Source: Pseudomonadales bacterium (GTDB lineage: Bacteria; Pseudomonadota; Gammaproteobacteria; Pseudomonadales; Ketobacteraceae). Taken from it: a stretch of 64,000 nt of DNA. The notes beneath the pieces were generated by a model that saw only the letters and a program-made list of their open reading frames with translations, was not told the DNA's origin and did no database searches. This document shows, one piece after another, positions 34,527 to 47,300 of this stretch. The position numbers and the translations under genes were made by a program. The stretch is taken from NCBI GenBank assembly GCA_020062665.1, contig JAGUVW010000023.1, forward strand, positions 62,001-126,000. Reading direction: 5' to 3'. Every line of letters begins with the position of its first letter. The first letter of the stretch is position 1.

Positions 34527-36743
34527 TCAGGGGTTGGCGGGTGCCGGCGGAGCAGCCGGCTCTGACGCGGGCGCCGCCGCTTCCACCTTGTCGCCCCCCA
34601 GCACGGTGGCCTTCTGCAGGGATGCCGGCAGGGCGCCGTCCAGATTGCCGTTGAACCAGCACAGGCCCAGCACCAGAATCACTGCCAGCACGCCATAGAG
34701 TTTCCACGGCCGCTTCTTCTCGGCGAAGGGGTCCACCGCGTCCAGCGTGGCATCCTTGGGCAATACGGCCAGCCGGGTGAGCGAAGCACCAAACGGCAGG
34801 TTGACCCGGGCGTGGGCGTTGACGGCCCAGCCATTGGCATCCAGGATCGGCCCCACATTGCGCTGACGCAGCTTGAGCCAGGCAATCAGCATGGAGGGGC
34901 CGGAAATCAGCAGCACCAGGCCCAGCACGCCCAGCGGCATCCAGAATCCCAGGCCGAAGAAGGCTTGCAGCAAGGCCCCCAATGCCGCCGTAATACCGCC
35001 GACGGCAACACCCAATGCAGCGACCACACCCACATCGAATTTCTTCGGTGCCACCGCATCCGCCTTGCCGGTGGTGGCCGCCGTACCGACCTTGTCCGCC
35101 GCTCCGGTCAGCATGGTGCTGGAAGAGGCTTCGCCGGCGGCCGCCCGCTTGGCCACCTGCTCTTCGATGAAGCGGATCAGTTTCTTGTAGGGACTCCAGA
35201 ACGCCTGACGAATGGAGATGGGGTTTTCCACCAGTTTGGTGACGGTGGCATCCCAGTCTTTGCCGTCGCGATCGTAGAAAATGCCGTTGCGGCCCACCAT
35301 CAGATTGTCGCAGTCGCCGTTGGTGAAGGCGGCGGCGATCGTCATCTTCTCGCCGGTGGCCTTGCGCACACAGTCGCAGTACACCAGGTAGGCGCGGGAC
35401 AACGGCGCCATCACCGCATGCCTGGCCACATCCTCCACCCGCAGACAGAGTTCCGCCGCGCGCTGATCCAGGTACAGGGTGCCCACCTGGAAGATGGCCG
35501 GTGACTTGCGCTGGTAGAACTGCTGGAAGCTGACGAAGTTGATCGCCAGCGCATGCAGGTCGCGCACGTAGCGCACCAGCCGCTCCACCGACGCGATGGC
35601 GTTGGCGGTGGATTCCTGGGCTTTTTCCTTGTCGAACAGGGGGGCGAGCAGCTGATCGCCACCGGGCGCGGCCAGCGCGCGCAGACGTTCGATGCCCAGT
35701 TTTTCCACCACCGCGCCGGCCTTGGCGCCCTGCCAGGCTTCGAACTGACCCAGGCGGGACTTGATGTCATGCCATTGGGCCTGGGTGAGTTCGCTGATGT
35801 CACCCAGCAGAGGCTTCACGACCTTGGCGGTGAAGGTATCGAGCGCGCCGGTCCAGGCGGGGTTGATGCCTTTCTTCAGCGGCAACGGCGTGGCGGAATC
35901 GATGTGGGCCAGGGGCAGGCAGCGGATTTCGTCGCTGGTGATCTGCAGGTCTTTCACCGCGAGGGCGAAGTATTCCTTTTCTTCCCGGTTGAGGGCGGCG
36001 ATGGCGCGGGCATCGAAGGCGGCCAGCTCGCAGCGCACGAAGAAATCGTCGATCTTGGCGCGCACGGCATTGAGGGCGTCGAGGGCGGCGGCGGTGTCAG
36101 CCTGCAGCGGCAGCAGCGCGGTGTCGGCGGCGGCCTTGTCGTACCAGGCAACGTACTCACCGGCCGCCTTGAAGAATTCGGCGGTTTTTTCCGCGTTGAC
36201 ACCGGGTTTGCCGGAGCGGTCGTCGACACCGCCCACGGTGGCGAGGATGTCGGTGATCAGGGCCTTGGCGTCGTCGCTGTCGGCGGATTCCACCGGCAGC
36301 ACACCATCACCATTGAAGCGCATGGCATTGAAGGCTTTCAGTGCGTCGGCGGTTTCAGCCACGCTGATGGCCGGCGCGCCCGCCTTGCCCAGTCCTTCCA
36401 GCACGGTTTTGGCGGCGTGCAGCACCAGCTTGCCTTCGTCGCTATCGGCGTTGATCGCATTGAGCGGCAGTTCCGCCGGGGCTTTCAGCAGATCATCGGG
36501 ATTCTTCAGCAGCTTGCCGGCCCATTTGACGGCGCCGATCAGTTCATTGGCGCGGATGCGGCCATCGCCATCGCTGTCGATCAGCGCCAGGGTACGGGCA
36601 TCGAACACCAGCCCGGTGGTGGGGCACGCCAGCGCCACCCAGAGTTTCTGATCCAGTTGATCGATATTGAGCAGATCTGCGCCGGATTTGAAGCGCACCT
36701 GATTGAAGCCGCCTGCGCGGAAAAAACTGAAGCTGTGACTCAT
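34527..36743 (-). CDS. EF-hand-containing membrane-anchored protein of unknown function
   Basis: From the ATG at 36743 this is 738 residues. Near the N terminus is a canonical 12-residue EF-hand calcium loop, DSDGDGRIRANE, residues 56-67, with ligands at positions 1, 3, 5 and 12. Several degenerate copies follow (around FNGDGVLPVE and DDRSGKPG). The long central part is helical and alanine-rich. Two or more hydrophobic helices lie near 570-630, another near 690-707, and the tail is rich in alanine and proline. There is no signal peptide. I do not recognise a characterised family. The start has GGGGA upstream; the frame is open to 36770. It is convergent with yqhA and downstream of a soluble chemoreceptor gene. 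Confidence 0.75.
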   Translation of the reverse strand: MSHSFSFFRAGGFNQVRFKSGADLLNIDQLDQKLWVALACPTTGLVFDARTLALIDSDGDGRIRANELIGAVKWAGKLLKNPDDLLKAPAELPLNAINADSDEGKLVLHAAKTVLEGLGKAGAPAISVAETADALKAFNAMRFNGDGVLPVESADSDDAKALITDILATVGGVDDRSGKPGVNAEKTAEFFKAAGEYVAWYDKAAADTALLPLQADTAAALDALNAVRAKIDDFFVRCELAAFDARAIAALNREEKEYFALAVKDLQITSDEIRCLPLAHIDSATPLPLKKGINPAWTGALDTFTAKVVKPLLGDISELTQAQWHDIKSRLGQFEAWQGAKAGAVVEKLGIERLRALAAPGGDQLLAPLFDKEKAQESTANAIASVERLVRYVRDLHALAINFVSFQQFYQRKSPAIFQVGTLYLDQRAAELCLRVEDVARHAVMAPLSRAYLVYCDCVRKATGEKMTIAAAFTNGDCDNLMVGRNGIFYDRDGKDWDATVTKLVENPISIRQAFWSPYKKLIRFIEEQVAKRAAAGEASSSTMLTGAADKVGTAATTGKADAVAPKKFDVGVVAALGVAVGGITAALGALLQAFFGLGFWMPLGVLGLVLLISGPSMLIAWLKLRQRNVGPILDANGWAVNAHARVNLPFGASLTRLAVLPKDATLDAVDPFAEKKRPWKLYGVLAVILVLGLCWFNGNLDGALPASLQKATVLGGDKVEAAAPASEPAAPPAPANP

Positions 36744-36906
36744 GGTGTGATCCCCGGATGCTTCGTCCAATGAACGGTGTTGTGATGGGATAAGTCTGGG
36801 GCAGCGTAATCCGTCTGCTCAGGTTTTGCCAGTGTCCGGCGGGGGCAGCCTGCTGCCGCACCCAAGGGGCGACGTGATCAGGCCGCGATGGAGGGAATGT
36901 TACGCT

Positions 36907-38079
36907 TCAGAACAGTTCGGTACTGCCGGCACCATCATTGCGGCCGGCACCGACGGTCAGCGCCGCGCCGGATGCAATGATTTCCCGCTCCAGCCGGGTC
37001 AGTTCTTCCAGCACTTTCTGGCTGGCACTTTCCATTTTTTCCAGCGCGGCGATGGCATCCTGATGTTTGTTCTGTTCCAGCAGATGCAGCGCGGCGATGC
37101 CGTTATCGTGCACCTGCTTGTGCGGCTCTTCCAGGGTGCGGAAGGCCTTGAGGGCGTGATAACTCTTCTTGCCGTCACCCTGGTAATACCATTTGCCCAG
37201 CCGGCACTGGTGGTGATCGGAAAATTCAGCGATGGCTTTGTTGGAAAGCTGCCAGTAACGGCGATACACCTCGGCCTTCCACACCACGTGATCGAGTTTC
37301 ACCGTCTGGATGAAACTTTTTTCCGCCGAAATCGCAATGGCCGAGGACATGGTCTGAGCCAGGTGAACAAAATCATCCACGGTGCCCAGCACCTGGCCAG
37401 TGGTACTGGACAGCGCCCGGCTGGTTTCGCCGGTGGCGGCGATGCGATCGGACACGCTTTGGGTTTTCTGGCCGATCACCGTTACCAGACTGGTGATCTC
37501 GGCCGAGGCGCTGGCGGATTTCTTGGCAAGATTGCGCACTTCATCCGCCACTACTGCAAAGCCACGCCCCTGCTCACCGGCGCGGGCGGCTTCGATGGCA
37601 GCGTTGAGTGCCAGCAGATTGGTCTGGTCGGAAATCTCCTTGATCTGGGCGACAAATTTTTCGATCTGGGCGCCGGCATCCGCCAGCTCCTTCACACCGG
37701 TGGTGACTTCGCCGGTCTTGCCGTCCATCACGATCAGCGCCGACGCGACACCGCCCAGAATGGATTTGATCTGTTCGTAATCCACCGTGGAATCGGACAG
37801 TTTGATGCGCTGCTGGCGCGCTTCGGCGGCGCTTTCGGCCACGGTGTGACGAATCGTGTCGATGGTGTCCGCCGTGGCAAACCACAGCTGACGCAGGCGC
37901 GCTTCTTCATCCAGCTGATGGTGAATGTACTGACGCTGCAGATCCGCCACCTGCTTGATTTTGCGAAACAGCTGCAGCTCCCGCTCCACGGCGGTGAGTT
38001 GCGCCTGCAGCCGCTGCACCTCCGGCGCCACCACGTTAGCTGCCGGTGACTGACCGAACCATGTGTGCCAAAACGCCAT
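36907..38079 (-). CDS. Soluble methyl-accepting chemotaxis protein with C-terminal CZB zinc-binding domain
   Basis: This 390-residue receptor has no transmembrane helix. An N-terminal coiled coil (20-90) leads into the signalling hairpin with the invariant tip [20 protein letters not shown] followed by [12 protein letters not shown]. The C-terminal domain is a chemoreceptor zinc-binding (CZB) domain: KLDH near 288, [10 protein letters not shown] near 320, EEPH near 345 and QVHDNG supply the three histidines and one cysteine that bind zinc. Such cytoplasmic receptors sense zinc or hypochlorite-like oxidants and signal to CheA. A TATACT -10 lies at 38136-38141 on the minus strand. No che genes are in the window. 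Confidence 0.9.
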   Translation of the reverse strand: MAFWHTWFGQSPAANVVAPEVQRLQAQLTAVERELQLFRKIKQVADLQRQYIHHQLDEEARLRQLWFATADTIDTIRHTVAESAAEARQQRIKLSDSTVDYEQIKSILGGVASALIVMDGKTGEVTTGVKELADAGAQIEKFVAQIKEISDQTNLLALNAAIEAARAGEQGRGFAVVADEVRNLAKKSASASAEITSLVTVIGQKTQSVSDRIAATGETSRALSSTTGQVLGTVDDFVHLAQTMSSAIAISAEKSFIQTVKLDHVVWKAEVYRRYWQLSNKAIAEFSDHHQCRLGKWYYQGDGKKSYHALKAFRTLEEPHKQVHDNGIAALHLLEQNKHQDAIAALEKMESASQKVLEELTRLEREIIASGAALTVGAGRNDGAGSTELF

Positions 38080-38165
38080 CGTGCTTCTATCCCTGCCGGT
38101 GCAACGGTGCAGCCGGTCAACCGAAATCCCCTTTCAGTATAGGCAAAATAATCAAGCCGACGCTG

Positions 38166-40271
<2,106 letters not shown>

Positions 40272-40465
40272 TCAGCGGCAATGACGCCAACTGCCAAAAA
40301 GCTGGACAGTCCTGACACACGGGGCAGTTTTTTCGACACCAGGCGGATCTGCGAAATTTGGCATGGATCAACATTCCGGCTCAGGCATGGTGTTAGGGTA
40401 CCTGCACGCACGCGGAGGATCCGCTGCCTGAATCAAGACCATTTCATTCACTGAGGATACTGCAC

Positions 40466-40741
40466 ATGAAAAAACACATTGCTTTGGCTGCACTGCTGGC
40501 TGCAGTCACACTGACTGGTTGCGCCACCACCTCTGAACTGGCGGAAGTACGCGCGATGGCAGAAAAGGCCCAGGCCACTGCCGACGCCGCCCAAACCACT
40601 GCCAACGGTGCCAAGGCCACTGCGGATCAGGCCATGGCCACCGCCAATGCCGCGTCTGCCAAGGCTGATTCCGCCGAAGCCACTGCCAATCAGGTCAACG
40701 AGAAAGTCGACCGCATGTTCAAGAAATCCATGATGAAGTGA
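40466..40741 (+). CDS. lpp: Lpp/OprI-like outer membrane lipoprotein
   Basis: This 91-residue protein has a lipoprotein signal with lipobox LTGC (Cys19). The mature part of about 73 residues is almost entirely a coiled coil of alanine heptads: repeated ATADAAQ, ATANGAK and ATANAAS units form an alanine zipper like OprI and Lpp. The chain ends in MMK, and a C-terminal lysine is the residue L,D-transpeptidases join to diaminopimelate in peptidoglycan. TGAGGA provides a Shine-Dalgarno sequence. Two L,D-transpeptidase genes follow immediately, fitting a role as the peptidoglycan-outer membrane tether. A GC-rich hairpin lies just downstream. Confidence 0.9.
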   Translation: MKKHIALAALLAAVTLTGCATTSELAEVRAMAEKAQATADAAQTTANGAKATADQAMATANAASAKADSAEATANQVNEKVDRMFKKSMMK

Positions 40742-40751
40742 TTACCGGACA

Positions 40752-40771
40752 GGGGCCGGCAACCCGGCCCC
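40752..40771 (+). terminator. GC-rich hairpin after the Lpp-like gene
   Basis: GGGGCCGG (40752-40759) pairs perfectly with CCGGCCCC (40764-40771) around a CAAC loop. It lies 10 bases after the lipoprotein stop and directly beside the stop codon of the convergent L,D-transpeptidase. No T run follows, so termination would be less certain than for a classical hairpin, but a role in ending or protecting the abundant lipoprotein mRNA is likely. Confidence 0.6.
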
Positions 40772-40772
40772 G

Positions 40773-41348
40773 TCATTCCCGGATGATCACCCGCATGCCC
40801 ATCCGCACATAGCGAGCCAGCGCGTGAATCTGCTGGTTATCCAGCGCCACACAGCCTTCCGTCCAGTTGAAATCGCGGTGCACCTTGAGACTGCCACGCC
40901 CGATCCCGTGAATGCCGATCATGCCCCCCAGCGGCGTGTCCTGCGGCGGCGGCTTGCCGCGCCATTCCGCCAGGGCGATGCGCTCGTGTTCCTGCGGCGT
41001 GATTTTGCCGGCTGCCAGGGCCAGGCTGGCATGGGCCACTGTAGGGTAATTCAGGCGGAAAAACAGGGTATAGTTGCTCTGGTGATTGATGGCGTCGATG
41101 TGGAATTCACCTGTGGGGGTGCTGGTGTCGCCGCGATAGTGCACAGGCTTGGGGCCGAGCCGGCCCAGGGCGATGTCGTCGAAGCGGGCCTCCACCGTGG
41201 TTTCACCCCGCATCACACTGAGCGTGCGGGCGGTGGCATCCACCAGCAGCCAGCGTTCACTGGGCAGGATCAGGGCAGACTGGGCGTGGAGCAGCGGCGA
41301 CAGGCAGCACAGCAGGATAAACGACAGAACCGACTTCAGTTTCTTCAT
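40773..41348 (-). CDS. Periplasmic L,D-transpeptidase (YkuD domain), short form
   Basis: This 191-residue protein has a signal peptide (residues 1-22, ending LLHAQ) followed by a YkuD catalytic domain. IGIHGIGRG supplies His147, and NWTEGCVAL supplies the nucleophile Cys166. The STPTGEF segment is the usual substrate-binding strand. No LysM domain is present. Enzymes of this fold either cross-link diaminopimelate residues (3-3) or attach Lpp-type lipoproteins. It is convergent with the Lpp-like gene and starts 29 bases from the divergent second transpeptidase. The Shine-Dalgarno sequence is weak. Confidence 0.9.
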   Translation of the reverse strand: MKKLKSVLSFILLCCLSPLLHAQSALILPSERWLLVDATARTLSVMRGETTVEARFDDIALGRLGPKPVHYRGDTSTPTGEFHIDAINHQSNYTLFFRLNYPTVAHASLALAAGKITPQEHERIALAEWRGKPPPQDTPLGGMIGIHGIGRGSLKVHRDFNWTEGCVALDNQQIHALARYVRMGMRVIIRE

Positions 41349-41377
41349 AACACAGGCCAGTACAGCGGCAGGACAGC

Positions 41378-42532
41378 ATGAGCAGACAGCAGTTTCGATA
41401 CTTTCAGTGTAAGCGATGGCTGGCGACCCTGATGTTTTTTTCCCTGCTGCTGCCGGCGGCGCCCGCCAGTGCCCTGCGCTTCGAGTTGCCGGAGGATGGT
41501 TCCACCGTGGTGGGCGCGCCCAAGAAGGTGATTCCCCAGGGCCGCAACACCCTGCTGGACATCGCCCGCCATTTCGAGCTGGGCTACCACGAAATCACCC
41601 TGGCCAATCCCAAGGTGGACGTGTGGGTGCCCGAAGTGCACGGCGAGATCGTGATTCCCACCCAGTTCATCCTGCCGCCCAAGCCCTGGACGGGGGTGAT
41701 CATCAACATTCCCCAGCGCCGCCTGTTTTATTTTCCCAAGCCGGCCAAGGGCGAAAAGCCTGCGGTGATCACCTTTCCCATCAGCATCGCGCGGGACGGC
41801 TGGTCGACCCCCCTGGGGGACACCAAAATCGTCGGCAAGCACAAGGATCCGGCCTGGTGGGTGCCGAAAAGCATCCGCGAGGAACACAAGGCCGCCGGCG
41901 ACGAGAACTTTCCCGAATACTTTCCCCCCGGCCCCAACAACCCGATGGGCATGCTGGCGGTGGGTCTGGGCTTCAAGAGCATCTTCATTCACGGCACCAA
42001 CAAGCCCTGGGGCCTGGGCATGCGCACCAGCCACGGCTGCCTGCACCTGTATCCGGAAAATGCGGTGACGTTTTTCGATTTGATTGCGGTGGGCGAAGCG
42101 GTGCGGGTGATCGACGAGCCGGTGCTGGTGGGCGTGAAAGGGCGTCAGCTGGTGATGGCCCACTACGAGGCGATAGCGGAATACGACACCAGCCAGCAGC
42201 CCATGACCCGGGCGGTGGTGGCGCTGGCGCCCTACCTGCAGCGGGCGGTGCAGCCCCGTGCGCGGCCCGACGATCCTGCGCCGGTCAGCCATGATGTGGA
42301 CTGGGATCGGGTGAAGCAGGTGCTGGCCCAGTATCAGGTGTTGCCGGTATCGGTGTCCCCCGCTGGCGACACGCTGGAGGACATGCTCGATCCGCTGGTG
42401 CCGGAGCCCTACACCGAGGAACCCTTCGGCGTGGATGCCAACAACGCCATGCCGCCCCAGCGCCGCCAGCCCGGCGTGCAGGCCGATGGCAACGACCCGA
42501 CCCTGGTGCCCACCGATCCGGCAGTGCCCTGA
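41378..42532 (+). CDS. L,D-transpeptidase with N-terminal LysM-like domain (ErfK/YbiS family)
   Basis: This 384-residue enzyme has a signal peptide (about 1-32, ending PASA). A LysM-like segment (NTLLDIARHFELGYHEITLANP) follows, then a YkuD domain with IFIHGTNKPWGLGMRTSHGCLHL, whose Cys221 is the nucleophile. The last 80 residues are a proline-rich tail. This architecture is that of ErfK, YbiS and YcfS, which join Lpp to peptidoglycan, so the Lpp-like protein encoded 0.6 kb away is the likely partner. CAGGA lies just before the ATG. It is divergent from the short transpeptidase with only 29 bases between starts, so promoters must overlap coding DNA. Confidence 0.93.
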   Translation: MSRQQFRYFQCKRWLATLMFFSLLLPAAPASALRFELPEDGSTVVGAPKKVIPQGRNTLLDIARHFELGYHEITLANPKVDVWVPEVHGEIVIPTQFILPPKPWTGVIINIPQRRLFYFPKPAKGEKPAVITFPISIARDGWSTPLGDTKIVGKHKDPAWWVPKSIREEHKAAGDENFPEYFPPGPNNPMGMLAVGLGFKSIFIHGTNKPWGLGMRTSHGCLHLYPENAVTFFDLIAVGEAVRVIDEPVLVGVKGRQLVMAHYEAIAEYDTSQQPMTRAVVALAPYLQRAVQPRARPDDPAPVSHDVDWDRVKQVLAQYQVLPVSVSPAGDTLEDMLDPLVPEPYTEEPFGVDANNAMPPQRRQPGVQADGNDPTLVPTDPAVP

Positions 42533-42635
42533 CACCGCACCACATCCGTGCCGGCGATAAACCCTGTCGGCGTGCGCAAGCGACCGTCACCTTCTATGCT
42601 GGATAAACAGTAACGGACTACTATTGCGTGGCCCC

Positions 42636-44264
42636 ATGAACATCCATCACAAGATCAACATCGCCAATCTGGTGCTCACCGCTTTCATTCTGGCTGCAGT
42701 GGGCACTGCGTTCATCGGCCTGAACCGCGAAGCCGCCATCATTCGCTTTGTCACCGGGCCCGGCTGGCAGGCCGCCGATGGCGCCATGGAATCCACCATC
42801 GGCATCCAGCGCGAAATGCTGGAACTCGGCTACCTGGCGGATCTGGCACTGCAGGGCAAACCCACCGCCAGCCAGCGCGTCCATCTGCAGGCGCACGAAA
42901 CGTTCACCCAGGATGCGCTGGGCGAACTGCGTGCCTCGGGGCTGATTCCCGATGTCCGGCTGCGTCAGCTGGATCAGCAACTGCGGGACTACGATCAACG
43001 CAAACGCCAGTTGCTGACCACGCTGGAAAAAATCGAGCAGAACGCCGTCGACACCGCCACACTGCACGAGCAGCTCCGGGAATTCCGCGGCTTCAGCACC
43101 CAGATGCTGGCGTTCCTCTCCGAACTGGAAGAGTTCGGTGACAGTCAGGTGGAAGCCCAGGTAGCGAACGTGGAAGCCACCGAACGCTTCGCCCGCACCC
43201 TGCTCGTCGCGGCCGCCATTGGTGGTGTTCTGGTGGGCTTTCTCAGTTTTCTGTATACCCGCGCCACCATCGTATGTCCGCTGATGGACGCCCGCGACCG
43301 CCTGCGCCTGATCGCCGAGGTGAATGGCGACCTGACCCAGGAACTGCCGGTGAAAAGCCAGGACGAGATCGGTGAATTCGCCCGCTACTTCAACGCCTTC
43401 GTCGGCAAAGTCCGCGCCGTGGTGCAGGACATCGACAAAACCGCCCAGGAACTGCACCAAAGCGCCGGCAACCTGCAGGACACCACCGCCCGCTCCAGTT
43501 CCACCGTGGATCAGCAATCCGGCCAGATCGAACAGGTAGCCACCGCCATCAATCAGATGAGTACCACGATCGAGGACGTTGCCCGCAATGCGTCGGCCGC
43601 AGCCAGTGCCGCCCAGCAGGCAGAACAGCAGGTGCAGGTGAGCAACGCCAACATTGCCACCACCCGGGAACTGATCATGCGGGTGGATCAGGAAAACCAG
43701 CGCAACGTGGACGAAATCAACAGCCTGCGCAGTGAAACCGACAACATCGGCTCGGTGCTGGAAGTGATCCGCGGCATCGCCGAACAGACCAACCTGCTGG
43801 CGCTCAACGCCGCCATCGAGGCCGCCCGCGCCGGCGAACAGGGCCGTGGATTTGCGGTGGTGGCCGACGAAGTACGCACCCTGGCCACCCGCACCCAGCA
43901 GTCCACCGCCGACATCCAGAACATGATCCAGCGCCTGCAGCGGGGTGCCTCCAACGCCGCCCAGGCCATCGGCAACACCCAGCAACTCACCAACAGCAGC
44001 GTGCAGCAGACACTGAAAGTGGCGGAATCACTGACCGAAGTGTCCACCCTGATCAGCCAGATCAACCAGATGAATTTCCAGATTTCTACCGCCACTGACC
44101 AGCAAAGCGCCGTGAGTCAGGACATCCACCGCAGCGTCGAGCACATCAGCAAAGCATCCGACAACGTCAGCCAGAATCTGGCAGCCAACACCAACGCCAG
44201 CACCGCGCTGACCCACCAGGCCACCCGCCTGCGGGATCTGGTGGCGCAATTCCGCATTCGCTGA
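42636..44264 (+). CDS. Transmembrane methyl-accepting chemotaxis protein
   Basis: This 542-residue receptor has a first membrane helix at about 7-27, a helical periplasmic sensing domain of roughly 155 residues, and a second helix near 190-210. A HAMP domain and the signalling region follow, with the invariant tip [17 protein letters not shown] and [15 protein letters not shown]. The sensor domain looks like a helical bundle but the ligand is unknown. The frame is open from a TTG at 42624; the ATG at 42636 is the better start although no strong Shine-Dalgarno sequence is visible. It stands alone between the L,D-transpeptidase and putA, and no CheR-docking pentapeptide is evident at the C terminus. 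Confidence 0.93.
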   Translation: MNIHHKINIANLVLTAFILAAVGTAFIGLNREAAIIRFVTGPGWQAADGAMESTIGIQREMLELGYLADLALQGKPTASQRVHLQAHETFTQDALGELRASGLIPDVRLRQLDQQLRDYDQRKRQLLTTLEKIEQNAVDTATLHEQLREFRGFSTQMLAFLSELEEFGDSQVEAQVANVEATERFARTLLVAAAIGGVLVGFLSFLYTRATIVCPLMDARDRLRLIAEVNGDLTQELPVKSQDEIGEFARYFNAFVGKVRAVVQDIDKTAQELHQSAGNLQDTTARSSSTVDQQSGQIEQVATAINQMSTTIEDVARNASAAASAAQQAEQQVQVSNANIATTRELIMRVDQENQRNVDEINSLRSETDNIGSVLEVIRGIAEQTNLLALNAAIEAARAGEQGRGFAVVADEVRTLATRTQQSTADIQNMIQRLQRGASNAAQAIGNTQQLTNSSVQQTLKVAESLTEVSTLISQINQMNFQISTATDQQSAVSQDIHRSVEHISKASDNVSQNLAANTNASTALTHQATRLRDLVAQFRIR

Positions 44265-44341
44265 AAGCCGTTGAGGCTCACACCCCTGCCCAACCTGTGC
44301 CACACTTAATCCATTAGGTACCGCACACAGGAAGTACTGCC

Positions 44342-47300
44342 ATGGCTGCAGCCCGCTGCAAGGCCCCCACCTCCATGGGCCTCGAATTCCCCCTGAGCGA
44401 CGACATTCTCAACCACTACCTGCGCAACGAAGAAGAACAGGTGCAGGAGCTGCTGCTCGGTTACACCCTCGAAACCAAAACCCGCGAACAGATCCGCGCC
44501 TACGCCCGCGACCTGCTCAACGCCATCCGCAACGCCAAGCCCGGCATGCGCGTGGAAACCCTGCTGAAGGAATACGGCCTCGACAACAAGGAAGGCGTGA
44601 TCCTGATGTGTCTGGCAGAAGCGCTGCTGCGCATTCCCGATCACGACACAGCGGAACGCTTCCTGCGCGATCGCCTCAACCAGGGCAACTGGGCCGAGCA
44701 CCTGGGCCACAGCGATTCCCTGTGGGTGAATGCGTCCACCTGGGGCCTGCTGCTCACCGGCAAACTGCTGCATGAAGACCCGCAGCAAAGCAAATCCCTG
44801 AAGGAATCCCTGCGCCATTTATTGAAGCGCCTGGGGGAACCGCTGGCACTGAGCGCCATCCGCCAGTCCATGACCGTGGTCGGCCAGCAGTTTGTGGCGG
44901 GCGAAACCATTGCCCAGGCCGTGCAACATGCGCGACGCGAAGCGGAGAAAGGTTACTTCCATTCCTTCGACATGCTGGGCGAAGCGGCGATGACCACGCA
45001 GGACGTGCGCCGCTACCAGGACGCCTACGCCAGCGCCATTACGGACATCGCCACCCAGTTCGAAGGGCGTCTGAATGCGGGCAGCCTGTCCATCAAACTG
45101 TCGGCCCTGCATCCGCGTTTCGAACTGCGTCAGAGCCAGGCAATGGACGCACTGCATAACACGCTGATGGAACTGCTGCTACTGGCGCAGGAAAAAGACG
45201 TGGCCGTGACACTGGACGCCGAAGAAAGCTGGCGCCTGGAACCAGCGCTGATGACGTTCGCCCGCGCCGCCGGCCACAACAAAATCCGCCACTGGGGCAA
45301 ACTGGGCCTGGCGGTGCAAACCTACCAGAAGCGCGCGCCGAAAGTGCTGCAATGGCTGATGGATGTATCGCGCAGCCTGCACTGCCAGATTCCTGTGCGC
45401 ATCGTAAAAGGCGCTTACTGGGACACGGAAATCAAGCAGACCCAGCAGAACGGGCTGGAGGAATATCCGGTCTTCACCCTGAAATCCCACACCGATCTGT
45501 GCTACCTGTCCTGCGTGCAACTGCTGCTGGAAGATCGCCACTTTCTGTTCCCGCAATTCGCCACTCACAACGCCCACACGGTGGCGAGCATCATCACGCT
45601 CACGGAAGAAAAAGGTTACAAGCAGTTTGAATTCCAGCGTCTGCACGGCATGGGCGAAGCGCTGTACGATCACGTGCTGTCCACCTTCGACGACGCCCGC
45701 TGCCGGGTGTACGCACCGGTGGGCAGCTTCCAGGATCTGCTGCCGTATCTGGTGCGGCGGCTGCTGGAAAACGGCGCCAACACATCGTTCGTGCGCCAGA
45801 TCCAGGTGGCGCAGAGCGACGGTAGCTGGCTGATCGAGGAACCCATGGATTCCATCAAGGCACTGGAACGCCTGCGCAATCCGAAAATTCCGCTGCCGCG
45901 CCGGGTGTTCTACCCGGAGCGGCGCAACTCCCGCGGCCTCAACCTGGAATCCCTGCGCACGCTGCAGCAACTGGCGAAAGACATGAAACCGCTGCTGGAC
46001 ATGCGTTGGGATCTGCAATCGGAACACGACAAACCGGAACAGCGCCGCGACGTGATGTCGCCGACAAATCCGCAGGAAAAAGTCGGCAGCTTTGTGCTGG
46101 CCAATCGCCAGGACTGCCTGCACGCCTTCGATCGCAGCCGCACCGCGTACACGCACTGGCGCACTACCGATGTGGACGAACGCGCAACGTTGTTGGAAGA
46201 AACCGCACTGCTGTTCGAGCAGCATTACGAAGAACTGATGATGCTGGCGATGCGCGAAGCGGGCAAAACCCTGAACAACGCGCTGGCAGAAGTGCGCGAG
46301 GCGGTGGACTTTCTGCGTTACTACGCCAACCAGGCCCGCAGCCTGTTCGAGCCCATGAAACTACCCAGCGTCACCGGCGAAGACAACCAGCTACGGCTCG
46401 AAGGCAAAGGCCCGGTGCTGTGCATCAGCCCGTGGAATTTTCCGCTGGCGATTTTCACCGGCCAGGTGGCCGCAGCGCTGGCAGCGGGCAACACCGTGAT
46501 TGCCAAACCGTCCACGCTCACACCGCTGATTGCCGCGCGGGCAATAGCGCTGTTCCATCAGGCCGGCATTCCCGACGACGTGCTGCAACTGCTCACCGCC
46601 AGCGGCAAAACCGTGGAAGACAGCATCCTGCAGGAATCCGCTTTGCGTGCGGTGATGTTCACCGGCTCCACCTCCGCCGCTGCGCACATCAATCGTCAGA
46701 TCGCCAACCGCAACGGCCCGATCATTTCCCTGATCGCAGAAACCGGCGGCCAGAATGCGATGATCGTGGACAGCTCCGCACTGGTGGAACAGGTCACCCG
46801 CGACATCGCGCAATCGGCCTTCGACAGCGCCGGTCAACGCTGCTCGGCGCTGCGGGTGCTATTCGTGCAGGAAGACATCAAGGAGCGCGTGCTCACCACG
46901 CTGATCGGCTATCTCAGCACCTTCACCATCGGCGATCCGCTGGACTGGGAAACCGACATCGGCCCGGTGATCGACGCCAAAGCCCGCGCCGATCTGCTGC
47001 TGCATATCGAACGCTTCCAGCAGAAAGGCCGTGTGCTGTATCAGGGCACACCGCCGCAACTGCCGGGCCATTTCGTGCCGCCCACCATCATCGAACTGCA
47101 CGAACTCAATGAATTGCTCGACGAAGTGTTCGGCCCGATCCTGCATGTGATCACGTTCAAAGCCGACGCCGTGGACGAACTGATCGACCAGATCAACCAC
47201 ACCGGTTTTGGTCTGACCCTGGGCGTGCACAGCCGCATTCAGGGATTCTGCGAACAGATTGCGCGGCAGGCGCAGGTCGGCAATGTTTACATCAACCGCA

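Noticed and set aside
42561-42570. GGCGATAA resembling a sigma-28 -10 element before the chemoreceptor gene
   Set aside because: The TAAA-type -35 element at 15 bases upstream is absent.
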